Assembly: GCA_945873105.1 (NCBI GenBank)
Contig: CAMCBW010000037.1
Coordinates: 1-56,155, forward strand
DNA length: 56,155 bases
Origin: Tangfeifania diversioriginum
GTDB taxonomy: Bacteria; Bacteroidota; Bacteroidia; Bacteroidales; Prolixibacteraceae
Reading direction: 5' to 3'
Shown in pieces: positions 8,901 to 17,431 of the stretch. The notes under the pieces are model-generated. The model saw only the letters and a program-made list of their open reading frames with translations. It was not told the DNA's origin and did not search any database. Position 1 is the stretch's first letter; every line of letters begins with the position of its first letter. The position numbers and the translations under genes are program-made.

Positions 8901-9479
8901 TACGATATTGTTTTGGTTTAGGCCATTCGAAATAACAAAATGCGACAGATATTTGCCATCGTACCTCGTAACTCCCTCCTCGTTGCTAAACCAGATATTG
9001 CCGGCTTTGTCTTGCAGCATGCACCTGATTTGATTTGATTTTAGTCCCTGAACGGTACTGTAAGTGGAAAATCCCTGCGGATTGATATCCTTGCTTACAG
9101 CATTTTTAGAGATAACAATCTCCGGCAGCGTCGCAGGAAATGCAACACCTGATGAAGCAACTTGCCTGGGTTGAGCCAGTCCATCCTGACCAACCAACAA
9201 GATTTTGGGTGACAATGCCGGAATTTGGACTGGCTGCTTTCCCTGCATGGGAAGCGGTTTTCCCAAAGTTACTTTTGGCTTGAGTGCACGAATGACTTTC
9301 GGCTTACCTGCCACTACTGTTTTCGGGGCTTCCAGACTATCCAAAGGATATTCATATCCCTTGATCGCAATCTGCACTTCACTTATATCCCCGGGGTTTT
9401 CCACACCATCCCTGCCGATACATGAAATCAGGAAAATGATAAAAAGAGGGAAATGCAGTAGCTTTTTGGCTTCGAGCAT
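5958..9479 (-). CDS. Two-component regulator propeller sensor histidine kinase
   Basis: Membrane sensor kinase, 1173 residues from the chosen ATG at 9479. That start gives a signal with lipobox-like LISC; an upstream in-frame ATG at 9551 would add 24 residues. After a proline/lysine-rich linker come about 14 'propeller' repeats (pattern DKAGNIWFSNEEGVTRYDGK, roughly residues 120-700), forming periplasmic beta-propellers. A Y_Y_Y Ig-like domain (about 800-875) and one membrane helix (near 880-900) follow. Then come HisKA with the phospho-His in IIAHDVRGPLG (about residue 957) and HATPase_c motifs NLISNAVKF, DTGIGM and SAGLGLLL. It ends after the ATPase domain, without the receiver and AraC output of hybrid systems that control polysaccharide loci. 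The ligand is presumably a glycan or other periplasmic signal. No partner regulator is adjacent. Confidence 0.9.
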   Translation of the reverse strand: MLEAKKLLHFPLFIIFLISCIGRDGVENPGDISEVQIAIKGYEYPLDSLEAPKTVVAGKPKVIRALKPKVTLGKPLPMQGKQPVQIPALSPKILLVGQDGLAQPRQVASSGVAFPATLPEIVISKNAVSKDINPQGFSTYSTVQGLKSNQIRCMLQDKAGNIWFSNEEGVTRYDGKYLSHFVISNGLNQNNIVLSMMEDQAGSLWFGTFGYGVYCFDGKDFTQYTEKEGLSNNIVNDIIQDKKGDYWMATSGGGVTRFDGKVFTHYTTKEGLAGNQVRTLFQDKAGDIWMGTFGQGISRFNGKGFTNYTVREGFPATHLASILQDLDGSMWFGSYSNGLIKYDGKFFTQYTTDQGLANNTILCMIQEENGSLWLGSSGGGISLFDGKVFRNFTESDGLPNGYIRCSLIGQSGNLWFGARDGGLVSYKKNLFTHYSEKEGVAGNRVYGILQDRKDNLWFSSFGGGITKYNGTEFHTYSLKETYLNSFVYAILESKKGDIWLGSDGGGITRFDGENFTQYKQEEGLCSNSIRCIMEDRDENLWVGSYGGGVSKFDGKTFVNYNSQSGLGSDKILAIVQDKNGLIWFATDNGGIVCFDGKIFTRYSVNEGLNGNSFTSILEDYQGDMWFGSFGGGLLRFNGKYFILYNKSDGLSSDIITSLRQDRRGNLWIGTKMGPNILHADKLKLKPGSPNSNIFKSFTYDDGFLGIGCNLNAQLEDKNGVIWFGSSNRLTAIKPNEEVPDTVAPNILLTNIQLFNESIPWSNIDPRKDTTIILGNSVQIHHLQFSDISKWYFLPEDLSLYHDNNFLAFHYIGISQSQTSKIRYEYWLEGLDRNWSSPTDHTEVAYGNLNPGKYNFKVRAMNAEGIWSKECSFAFSIRPPWWETWWFYSLAFLTVVLIILGYIRIRVYQHIAQKKLLSKIIDEQTHELKDKNRELENMNNELIISNSEKDKFFSIIAHDVRGPLGTFHLFTELMAENLETYEPKEIRLMANSMHESASSLFKLLENLLIWARMQRGLIQFSPEQLNTIEILNNAVETNLQTAKNKSIAIIVDISDSLEIFADKNMAESILRNLISNAVKFTPRGGKVTISAEKKDDSVILFSVADTGIGMDQNALNDLFKIDIHNKRKGTEGESSAGLGLLLCSDFVKKLNGRIWAESEVGKGSTFYFTIPSVS

Positions 9480-9706
9480 GGCTATAATTGCAAGGATGAA
9501 ATGATGCTGATATATTAATACAAGTTTGATGTAAAAATGCCCTTCCGGCAATTTGTCACCTATAAGCAGACAATTTGAACCAAGAAAAGTTCAATGCACA
9601 GCTGCAAAAAGTTAAATACTTTCATTCTTGGTAAAGATGATGCACAAAAACAGGGATAAACGACCAGACAATCCTATTTGAAGGCCAATAAAATAGCTGA
9701 ACCAAT

Positions 9707-11386
9707 TTATTCCTTTTTCACCAGAATTTGTCCCCGCTCCAGCAATTTGCCCTCCAGCATTTTGTAGGAAATGTTTTGCACCGACTGTTTGTTGTCGATG
9801 GCCAGTGAGGCTGCCTGCGCTGCTGATTGTCCCAGGATCATAAATACAGGTTCCATGCGGATGGATCCAAAGGCAATGTGACTGGCAGAAACGCATACCG
9901 GCACCAACAAATTGGTGCATTCGGTTGGCTTGGGTACGATCGATCCATAGGAGATAGAATAGGGAAGCTTCAGCTTGACCTGAACATCTCCTTCATTCTG
10001 AACCCTTTCGTCAGAAGTGACATACCGCTGAATATTGTGTGAATCCATTCCGTAAGAGCCCATACCAACGGGGTTCGGAACCTCCCGCTTGTTGGTCACC
10101 TCATTTTCTGTGGTTACAAATACGCCGGTCATTCTCCTCGCTTCCCGGATGTAGAGCTGACGCGGCCAGTTTCCATTGTCGGTAAATTCATCGGCAGCCA
10201 ATCCCCATTTACGCATCTTCCCCCTGACCTCCTCCGAAACCCGTTGGTCATTGCTCAGAAAATACAACAATCCCTTCTGGTAATTTTCATGTGCCGCTAT
10301 GATCTCTTTCCTGCGGTCGTAGGAGGCCTCCGGGTAGTCATAATTACCTCCGATAAAATCGCTGCTGAAGGGACCGTGGTTGTTGGTGTCAGTTTTCCGG
10401 TTTGGAATACGGTCGTATTTGGCAAACCATTCCATCCAACCGGTATCCAAGACCCGGGCGATCAATTCATAATTGGATGGATCATATTTTTCGGGTTTCG
10501 GGAAAGGAACCCTGTTCTCCGGGTGGTCACTCATGCAAACCCTAAAACAGTAGGCCTGAACTTTTTTGTCGCCCGTTCCATTTGGCGCAATTGGCTCTGG
10601 CGAGATTCCATAAAGCAATCCACTCTCTTTCCTGCCGGGAATCTTGTATGGATCGATGGGTACTTTGAAGAAGTGGCCACGCTCCTTGATATCAGCCTGT
10701 ACCCCGTTGTAGGTTTCATTGTAAACTGTTCCAGCTTCACGACCAACAAAATAGCCAATACCTGCTGCAGCCATGAGATCTCCTTCGTAGGTTGCATCGA
10801 TAAACATCTTTCCGGAGATCTGGATTCCTGACAAGGTTTTGATGCTGGCAATTCTCCCATCCACCTTCCTTACACCCTTTGACCGGTCGAGCCACTCATT
10901 TCGCAGTACCCTGATGTTGTTCTCCTTCACGAAATCTTCGAAGACCCTTTCTGCGATACGAGGCTCGAAGATCCACATGGTGCGGTTTTCACCATCCATG
11001 GCCACCGTTCCCTGGCCTTTGTTGCCAAACTCGGCGTGTTTTTCCCATTTCCAGGTGGATGAGTCATTGTAGTACTTCCAAACCCTGTGGTAAAATTCCC
11101 TGGCGAGTCCCCCTATCACCGATTTATTTCCCGTATCGGTAAAACCCAGTCCTCCGGACGAAAGTCCACCCAAGTGGGTATCCGGTGAAACCACCAGGAC
11201 AGACTTCCCCGAATGGACGGCCTCAACGGCAGCTACCACCGCAGCGGAAGTACCCCCATAAACAACGATGTCTGCCTGGTAGATCCTGGGCTTGATTTTT
11301 GCAGCAAGCTCAGTACCTGTAAAAAAAAGCGCACAAGCCATCCAGCCTGCAAGGAAGACTTTTGAAACAAAAACATGATTTTTCAT
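9707..11386 (-). CDS. Secreted FAD-dependent oxidoreductase
   Basis: A 559-residue flavoprotein of the FAD_oxidored (PF12831-like) family. A hydrophobic signal peptide (VFLAGWMACALFFTGTELAA) is followed by the dinucleotide-binding motif VVYGGTSAAVVAAVEAVHSG and LGGLSSGGLGFTDTG. Further family segments are FIDATYEGDLMAAAGIGYFVGREA and, near the end, ASHIAFGSIRMEPVFMILGQ plus AAAQAASLAI-like sequence. It is exported, so it probably oxidises an extracellular or periplasmic compound; related proteins occur in glycan-utilisation regions. It diverges from the DUF3078 gene across 220 nt. Substrate unknown. Confidence 0.85.
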   Translation of the reverse strand: MKNHVFVSKVFLAGWMACALFFTGTELAAKIKPRIYQADIVVYGGTSAAVVAAVEAVHSGKSVLVVSPDTHLGGLSSGGLGFTDTGNKSVIGGLAREFYHRVWKYYNDSSTWKWEKHAEFGNKGQGTVAMDGENRTMWIFEPRIAERVFEDFVKENNIRVLRNEWLDRSKGVRKVDGRIASIKTLSGIQISGKMFIDATYEGDLMAAAGIGYFVGREAGTVYNETYNGVQADIKERGHFFKVPIDPYKIPGRKESGLLYGISPEPIAPNGTGDKKVQAYCFRVCMSDHPENRVPFPKPEKYDPSNYELIARVLDTGWMEWFAKYDRIPNRKTDTNNHGPFSSDFIGGNYDYPEASYDRRKEIIAAHENYQKGLLYFLSNDQRVSEEVRGKMRKWGLAADEFTDNGNWPRQLYIREARRMTGVFVTTENEVTNKREVPNPVGMGSYGMDSHNIQRYVTSDERVQNEGDVQVKLKLPYSISYGSIVPKPTECTNLLVPVCVSASHIAFGSIRMEPVFMILGQSAAQAASLAIDNKQSVQNISYKMLEGKLLERGQILVKKE

Positions 11387-11606
11387 ACAATATGCAATAG
11401 GTTAATTTCTGATGTCAGTCAATGGGAACAGGATGAGAATCCAGCCTCTAAAAAGACCCTTAAATTAATGAATATTGGTTTAGACGACCCCAAAAGGATC
11501 AACAATTGTAACAAAAAATTCCAGTGGACCTGATTTTTGTTTAAATCATTCAAAACGAAAACTATAATTTTACGTATCAAATGCCAAATCAAAAACTTAA
11601 TCTTCT

Positions 11607-12590
11607 ATGAAGAGCAGTCCTTATTCAATGATCCTATTCTTTTTAGGAATCAGTCTGGTTAGTTCCGGACAAGTTACAGAGCTTGAGAAAACGCTTAGAG
11701 CCCAAAGGAGCGACACCACGCTCGGCTGGAAAAAAGGCGGAATCGCCGCATTCAATCTGTCACAGACATCCCTTACCAACTGGGCTTCAGGCGGGCAAAA
11801 TTCGATGTCCCTCAATGGTCAGTTCAATGGATATGCCAATTTCAAAAGCAGTACCAACATCTGGGATAACTCACTGGATTTGGGTTATGGCCTGCTTCGT
11901 CAAAACAAGCGTGATGGCTACATGAAAACTGACGACAAAATTGATTTCGTCTCCAAATTTGGACGAAAGGCCTATAAAAACTGGTACTATTCGGCGCTCC
12001 TAAGCTTCAAAACTCAAATGACACCCGGGTACAACTACCCAAACGACTCAGTCAAAATCTCGGACTGGCTGGCGCCTGCCTATTTTATGACAGCCATCGG
12101 ACTTGATTACAAGCCTGATGCCTATTTCAGCATGTTCGTGGCACCTGTGACGGCAAAAATAACCATGGTCAACGATCAAGCCCTGGCCAACCAGGGAGCT
12201 TACGGCGTCGAAAAGGCCAGTTACGACAGTCAGGGTCACCTGCTGACCGAAGGGCTAAGGTCCAGGAGTGAATTTGGAGGGTACCTCAGGTTGATCTATA
12301 CAAGAAATGATTTCAAAAGTGAATTTTTAAAGAACTTGTCATTTACCTCCAAACTGGATCTATTCTCCAATTACCTGCACCATCCCCAAAACATCGATGC
12401 AAGCTGGGAAAATATCCTGGCCATGAAGGTCAACAAGTACATCGTGGTAACCTTCAATACCCATTTGATCTATGATGATGATATCAAAACCGGTACAGAT
12501 ACCAACGAGGACGGCAAAATGGATAAATTTGGCGGGCCTAAAATTCAATTCAAAGAGATTTTGGGCGTTGGCCTATCCTATAAATTCTGA
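11607..12590 (+). CDS. DUF3078 outer-membrane-type protein
   Basis: Secreted protein with a signal peptide (ends near SSGQ). The family pattern is clear: GWKKGGIAAFNLSQTSLTNW, ASGGQNSMSLNGQ, alternating aromatic/polar strands, LGYGLLRQNK, DKIDFVSKFGRKA and a final aromatic (LSYKF) typical of outer-membrane beta-barrels. Function is not established; members are widespread in Bacteroidota. It is followed closely by ywbE (35 nt), a small unknown gene (15 nt) and the GH97 gene (29 nt), so all four could be one transcript. Confidence 0.85.
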   Translation: MKSSPYSMILFFLGISLVSSGQVTELEKTLRAQRSDTTLGWKKGGIAAFNLSQTSLTNWASGGQNSMSLNGQFNGYANFKSSTNIWDNSLDLGYGLLRQNKRDGYMKTDDKIDFVSKFGRKAYKNWYYSALLSFKTQMTPGYNYPNDSVKISDWLAPAYFMTAIGLDYKPDAYFSMFVAPVTAKITMVNDQALANQGAYGVEKASYDSQGHLLTEGLRSRSEFGGYLRLIYTRNDFKSEFLKNLSFTSKLDLFSNYLHHPQNIDASWENILAMKVNKYIVVTFNTHLIYDDDIKTGTDTNEDGKMDKFGGPKIQFKEILGVGLSYKF

Positions 12591-12625
12591 TTTTATCGCT
12601 ATCTTGGCTTAAAATATTTCAAACC

Positions 12626-12817
12626 ATGGGTGGTCAGAGCAGAAGTGAGGTAAAAGTGGGTGCCGAAGTGGGTATCGTGTTGAAAGAGGACCAACGAACC
12701 AACAGAATCACCGAAGGAGTTGTGAAAGATATCCTGACAAACAGCCAATTCCACCCCCATGGAATCAAAGTAAGGTTGACCACCGGCGAGGTAGGCAGGG
12801 TTAAAATCCTTAAGTAA
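12626..12817 (+). CDS. ywbE: YwbE family small protein
   Basis: A 63-residue protein matching YwbE/DUF2196 over its full length: GAEVGIVLKEDQRTN, then the conserved EGVVKDILTNSQFHPHGIKV and VGRVKIL end. It folds as a small beta-rich domain; role unknown, cytoplasmic. The gene lies between DUF3078 and a small unknown gene with short spacing. Confidence 0.88.
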   Translation: MGGQSRSEVKVGAEVGIVLKEDQRTNRITEGVVKDILTNSQFHPHGIKVRLTTGEVGRVKILK

Positions 12818-12832
12818 AACCAAAGGCTCCCC

Positions 12833-13303
12833 ATGAATACAGCCTCACTAAAGGTAATCAAAACGGAACTGGGCAGAATCCATCCTGCACGATTGGCAGA
12901 GTTATGTCTTCAACTGGCCAGATACAAGAAAGAGAACAAAGAGTTGCTGACCTATTTGCTTTTCGATGCATTTGACGAGAAGGCCTACATTGCTGAAGTA
13001 AAACTCTTGACGGACGAACAATTCTCGGAGATCAACAAGAACAACAGCTACGTGGCAAAGAAGTCCATCCGGAAAATCCTAGCCATGGTCAACAAACAGG
13101 TAAAATTCTCAGGTTCCAAACAGACCGAGGTAGAACTCCTGCTCCATTTTTGCAAAAAATTAAGGAAGCAGGGTATTCCTTTGCATGCCAACAGTACATT
13201 GGGGAACCTTTACCATAGACAGCTGCTCAAAATAGACAAATCCCTTGCCTCACTCCATGAAGATCTGCAGTTTGATTATGCAGGTGAACGAGGGCTTTTG
13301 TAA
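12833..13303 (+). CDS. Conserved hypothetical protein, helical
   Basis: A 156-residue, lysine- and leucine-rich protein without signal peptide or membrane segment. Predicted by eye to be mainly helical (HPARLAELCLQLARYKKENKELL, DEQFSEINKNNSYVAKK, TEVELLLHFCKKLRKQGI). No named domain recognised. It begins 15 nt after ywbE and probably shares its transcript. Cytoplasmic role unknown. Confidence 0.75.
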   Translation: MNTASLKVIKTELGRIHPARLAELCLQLARYKKENKELLTYLLFDAFDEKAYIAEVKLLTDEQFSEINKNNSYVAKKSIRKILAMVNKQVKFSGSKQTEVELLLHFCKKLRKQGIPLHANSTLGNLYHRQLLKIDKSLASLHEDLQFDYAGERGLL

Positions 13304-13332
13304 AAAATAGGACAACCAGTAAAAACCGCTAT

Positions 13333-15282
13333 ATGCAAAAGTCAAAAATCATTTGGATGGTTATTTTGGCAATCATTGTTGCCTTGAATGCAAATAGTCA
13401 GGAGCTTCAGGTTAGCTCTCCCGATCAAAAAATTGTGGTCACCATCAGCAACGGAGATCTCCTTCAATACACTGTCGATTTTGGCCTCCGGAACCTGGTA
13501 ACGAAGTCTCCGCTCGGCTTTGAGTTGAAAGGGGAACCGGTATTGAATGGCAACTTCACGGTAGTGGACCAAAAACTTGAAACCATCCGCGAAACCTGGT
13601 TGCCTGTGGTCAAGTCTAAACATGCAGAAGTTTTGAACCACTGCCAGGCGCTTTCGTTGAAACTCAAGGAAAAGTCCGGATTAAAAAGAGAGCTGGAACT
13701 GCAGGTCCGTGCATACAACGATGGTGCAGCTTTTCGCTACAAACTTCCCAGGAGCGGCCAGATCGGAGTGCGGAAGATCACCAAAGAGCTGACCGGTTTT
13801 TCCATCCCGGGAGATCCCAAAGCCTGGGTGGTTGAATATGGAAAGTATGCAAGTTCGCACGAGAGTGAGTTTTTCGAACATCCGGTCAGTTACCTGACAG
13901 ACAAATCCATCGCCGGGTTACCCATGCTGATGGATTTTGGTCAGGATTGCTGGATGGCCATTACGGAAGCCAAAATTGACAATTATCCTGGATTCTACCT
14001 TGGCACAAGCGGAGCTTCCAACCAATTGACCACCAAGCTGGCTCCCCTGCCGGGGGAAGCAGAAGAGGGAGTTAAGGCACTGTTTGGCGATGAACTCTTC
14101 ACACCCTGGCGGGTATTGATGGTGGGTAGTACCCCCGGGAAACTCATTGAGTCTGAACTGATCCAGAACCTCAACGATCCCTGTGCGCTGCAGGACCCAT
14201 CCTGGATAAAGCCGGGAAAGAGCGCCTGGGACCATTGGTGGAGTGGAGAGGTTAAGATGGAGATGCCTGTCATCAAACAGTACATCGATCTCGCGGCAGA
14301 AATGGGCTGGCCCTATATGCTGGTCGACTGGCAATGGTATGGTCCCTTCAAGATTCCGGAGGCAGACATTACCAAATGGGCTCCGCAGATCAACATGCCA
14401 GAGATTATCAATTATGCCAAATCAAAAAATGTAAGGATCATCCTTTGGCTCTACTCCAGTGATGTAAACCGAAATTCGGCCTTCAAGAAGGCTTTTCCAA
14501 TTTACCACCAATGGGGAGTGGCAGGGGTAAAAATAGATTTCATGGACCGCGACGACCAGGAGATGGTGCAGTGGTACCATGATATCATCCGATGCGCAGC
14601 AGACAACCAGCTGCTGGTTGATTTCCACGGTGCCTACAAACCGGATGGCATCATCCGAACCTATCCCAACATGATTACCCGGGAGGGAGTCATGGGGAAC
14701 GAGTACTATAAATTCTCCACCAAAATGAGCCCGGAACACAACGTCAAGCTGGCCTTTACCCGTATGCTGGCAGGCCAGATGGATTACACCCCCGGAGGAT
14801 TCTTGAATGTTACGAAGGAGCAGTTCAAAAAGCAAATCCCGGCGTTGGTCTGGAATACCCGCGCCGCAGAATTATCGAAATTCGTTGTGTACGAGAGTCC
14901 GCTGACCGTGGTGTGCGATCACCCCAACCATATACGGAACCAGCCTGGAGCCGATTTCCTTAAAATTGTACCGACGGTATGGGATGATACACGCTTCATG
15001 GGAGGTTACCCCGGCGATTTTGTGGCCATCGCCAGACGCAGTGGTGAAGCATGGTTCATTGGCGTCCTGAACAACAGCACGGGTAAAAAGCCGGATCTTA
15101 AACTTGACTTTCTTTCAGAAGGCAAATACGAAATGAGCTGTTGGGCCGATTCCAAAGAATCAGAAAATGATCCAAAGCAACTTCAAATGGGAAAGCTTTC
15201 CGTTCAAAAAGGAGATACCATCCAGGTTACGATGGTGAGAAACGGCGGATTTGCTGCAGTGATAAAGAAGGTGGTCGACTAA
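13333..15282 (+). CDS. Glycoside hydrolase family 97 protein, retaining type
   Basis: Periplasmic glycosidase of GH97, 649 residues. A signal peptide (ends near NANSQ) is followed by the N-terminal beta-sandwich (SPDQKIVVTISNGD, LGFELKG), then the TIM barrel (AWDHWWSGE, MLVDWQWYG) and a C-terminal beta domain. GVKIDFMDRDDQ has Asp402 at the position of the nucleophile of retaining GH97 enzymes, rather than the glycine of the inverting SusB branch, so an alpha-galactosidase-like retaining activity is the better guess. TREGVMGNEYY supplies the likely acid/base region. It is last in the DUF3078-ywbE-unknown-GH97 run and converges with the START gene. Confidence 0.92.
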   Translation: MQKSKIIWMVILAIIVALNANSQELQVSSPDQKIVVTISNGDLLQYTVDFGLRNLVTKSPLGFELKGEPVLNGNFTVVDQKLETIRETWLPVVKSKHAEVLNHCQALSLKLKEKSGLKRELELQVRAYNDGAAFRYKLPRSGQIGVRKITKELTGFSIPGDPKAWVVEYGKYASSHESEFFEHPVSYLTDKSIAGLPMLMDFGQDCWMAITEAKIDNYPGFYLGTSGASNQLTTKLAPLPGEAEEGVKALFGDELFTPWRVLMVGSTPGKLIESELIQNLNDPCALQDPSWIKPGKSAWDHWWSGEVKMEMPVIKQYIDLAAEMGWPYMLVDWQWYGPFKIPEADITKWAPQINMPEIINYAKSKNVRIILWLYSSDVNRNSAFKKAFPIYHQWGVAGVKIDFMDRDDQEMVQWYHDIIRCAADNQLLVDFHGAYKPDGIIRTYPNMITREGVMGNEYYKFSTKMSPEHNVKLAFTRMLAGQMDYTPGGFLNVTKEQFKKQIPALVWNTRAAELSKFVVYESPLTVVCDHPNHIRNQPGADFLKIVPTVWDDTRFMGGYPGDFVAIARRSGEAWFIGVLNNSTGKKPDLKLDFLSEGKYEMSCWADSKESENDPKQLQMGKLSVQKGDTIQVTMVRNGGFAAVIKKVVD

Positions 15283-15333
15283 AGGTTGAAACTGGAAAAT
15301 TGCAAAGATCCTACCCCAAGGTGAATGCCTTAC

Positions 15334-15954
15334 CTAATTTCGGGTAGTGAGGTTTCTCAAACTTTCCAATGTTTTCAGCGGGTTTATCACGATCACGCTG
15401 TTGGCAATCCAAGCAGGGATTTCGCCAGCAGGATCTGCATGAAACTGATAGACAACCTGGATCGTATTGGGGGCAATCTCCTCCAGATCCCAGAAACCTG
15501 TACCGTTGTGTACCCTGACAAACTCCTTGTACTCTGCCTTGTAATCCCCTCTTGGAATCAATTTTATCTGCGCACGTTTTCCATCCTCCGAAAAGGTAGT
15601 GGTGGCCTCGTAAATGGCATCCCTGTCGGCAACCGGCCATGGAGCTTTGATGGTAATGTAATGGATGTCGCTGTATTTTCCCCGCTGTTCAAGGACCTTT
15701 GCACTGCCGCAATTCGGAAAGTTGACAGGATAATTCTTCACATCCATGATCACATCCAGTACTCCTGTCAGGGTAGTTTTGGGAATGATTACGACTCCCC
15801 TGAACTCCTCAAATGGGGAACCTGCGATGTTCCGGGTAAAAATCTTTACCCCGGACTCTTCCTTTCTAAGCTTCCAATCCGTATTGACGCTGGTATTGAG
15901 ACCGATAAGTATAAAATTGGCAAGCAATATTCTTATAAACAACATATGAAACAA
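15334..15954 (-). CDS. START domain-containing protein
   Basis: A 206-residue protein with an N-terminal hydrophobic segment (signal peptide or anchor; a second ATG lies 3 codons in). A START/StAR-like lipid-binding fold follows: WKLRKEESGVKIFTRNI, KNYPVNFPNCGSAKVLEQ, APWPVADRDAIYE and AGEIPAWIANSVIVINPLKTLESL. These are the standard START landmarks. The ligand is unknown, probably a hydrophobic molecule handled in the periplasm. It is monocistronic and convergent with the GH97 gene (51 nt between stops). Confidence 0.88.
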   Translation of the reverse strand: MFHMLFIRILLANFILIGLNTSVNTDWKLRKEESGVKIFTRNIAGSPFEEFRGVVIIPKTTLTGVLDVIMDVKNYPVNFPNCGSAKVLEQRGKYSDIHYITIKAPWPVADRDAIYEATTTFSEDGKRAQIKLIPRGDYKAEYKEFVRVHNGTGFWDLEEIAPNTIQVVYQFHADPAGEIPAWIANSVIVINPLKTLESLRNLTTRN

Positions 15955-16402
15955 CTATATTTTGAGGCCTGGCAGACCTTGGTGAAACAATCCTTCCTGC
16001 TTTCAAACAGGTTAAACCCGCAACTTATTTCAGGATGCAAAAATAATCAACTATTCTGATTGCCATACTGAAAGGTTAATATTTTATGTAAAATTAAGAT
16101 TTCCCGACTAACATCAGGGAAGGTATACGGACTATTCAAATATTAGGTTTCTTTTGCTTTTCTGTAGAGAAAATATTATCCAAGTTACAATAACCATACA
16201 AGGTTGTTGTTACAAATCTTGCTTTCCCGCTTGCCTGCCTATGGTATCACGCAAAGCCGCAAGGAACGCAAAGAAAAAACAGGACATTTGTGTTGGAGGA
16301 ATACTTAATTTTGAAAGGTTTCACAGACTGTTAGAATATAATATTTGCAATCCCGTCAGGGATTTAAGAAATTTAAACAGTTTCTTTAAAAAACGATGAA
16401 AA
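15955..16402. other. Intergenic region with two repeat families
   Basis: A 448-nt gap between divergent START and Gfo/Idh/MocA genes, so both promoters should lie here. It contains a CGCAAAG-type repeat (16231-16280) and a lone mini-hairpin near 16331-16365 (TTAGAATATAAT ... AATCCCGTCAGGGATT). The latter resembles one arm of the nested palindromes around mtaB. No gene or RNA is recognised. Confidence 0.5.
16231..16280 (+). repeat. CGCAAAG-type dispersed repeat, copy A
   Basis: A ~50-bp sequence beginning TTGCCTGCCTATGG and continuing with GCAAAG/GCAAGG units into AAGAAAAAAC. It aligns with 34661-34710 (same strand) and 41559-41609 (opposite strand). Function unknown. Confidence 0.65.
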
Positions 16403-17398
16403 ATGGAAAAGATCAAATGGGGTATCATTGGTTGTGGAGATGTAACTGAATTGAAAAGTGGGCCTGCTTTCAACAAAATAGAACATTCAAAACTGGTGGC
16501 CGTCATGCGCCGAAATGCCGCCAAAGCGGAGGACTATGCCAGAAGACATGGAGTTCCAAGGTGGTACACAGATGCAAATCTATTGATCAACGACCAGGAG
16601 GTAAATGCTGTCTATATTGCCACACCGCCTGATACGCATGCCCATTACGCCATTGAAGCCATGAAAGCGGGTAAGCCGGTCTACGTGGAGAAGCCCATGG
16701 CCAGGAACTACCGTGAATGTGCCGAAATGATCCGTGTTTCTGAAGAGACCGGAATGCCGCTACTGGTGGCTTATTACCGCCGTACCTTGCCCGCCTTTCT
16801 GAAGGTCAGGGAGCTGATCGAAGCGGGCACAATTGGTACTCCGCTGACCGTGAACATCCGGTTGCACAAGTCCTTCGGGACCAAAGACCAGTATCCGGAA
16901 AAACAATCGTGGCATGTCCATCCGGAGATTAGCGGGGGAGGACATTTCTTTGACCTGGCATCGCATCAATTCGACTACCTGGATTTCCTGTTTGGCCCCA
17001 TCACGGAAGTAGAGGGAATAGCCAAAAACTTAGCAGGATACTATGCGGCCGAAGATACAGTCTCCGCAGCATTTACCTTTGGATCAGGCATTACCGGAAC
17101 AGGAAGCTGGTGCTTTGTGGTCAGTGAGGGGTGTGACGAGGATACCATAGAAATAGCTGGAACGAAGGGCAAAATTACCTTCTCCTGCTTTCTCCTGGGT
17201 GAGGTTAAGCTGATATTGCCCGATGGTACCAACACCTTCAACTTCCAAAACCCGGAGAATATCTCCCGAAACCTTTTGCAACAGGTGGTGGGAGAATTAT
17301 TGGGAGAAGGGAAATGTGTCAGTAACGGCTATTCTGCCGCCCGGACCAGTTGGGTTCTGGATGAAATCACCAAAACCTACTATGAAGGAAAAAAATGA
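16403..17398 (+). CDS. Gfo/Idh/MocA family oxidoreductase, cytoplasmic
   Basis: A 331-residue NAD(P)-dependent dehydrogenase without signal peptide. The Rossmann motif is KWGIIGCGDVTE; VYIATPPDTH and the catalytic EKP motif in VYVEKPMARN are intact. The C-terminal domain carries GGGHFFDLASHQFDYLDFL with the expected His/Asp. It probably oxidises or reduces a sugar or cyclitol. It stands alone, converging with the Tat-exported aldo/keto reductase across a 105-bp palindrome. ATG 16403 (MEKIKWG) gives the normal start. Confidence 0.9.
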   Translation: MEKIKWGIIGCGDVTELKSGPAFNKIEHSKLVAVMRRNAAKAEDYARRHGVPRWYTDANLLINDQEVNAVYIATPPDTHAHYAIEAMKAGKPVYVEKPMARNYRECAEMIRVSEETGMPLLVAYYRRTLPAFLKVRELIEAGTIGTPLTVNIRLHKSFGTKDQYPEKQSWHVHPEISGGGHFFDLASHQFDYLDFLFGPITEVEGIAKNLAGYYAAEDTVSAAFTFGSGITGTGSWCFVVSEGCDEDTIEIAGTKGKITFSCFLLGEVKLILPDGTNTFNFQNPENISRNLLQQVVGELLGEGKCVSNGYSAARTSWVLDEITKTYYEGKK

Positions 17399-17431
17399 AG
17401 GAATAGACTATGGACATGGAGCGTGGAATTT

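Noticed and set aside
15325-16059. 244-codon plus-strand reading frame
   Set aside because: Antisense to the START-domain gene and extending into repeat sequence; no protein-like features.
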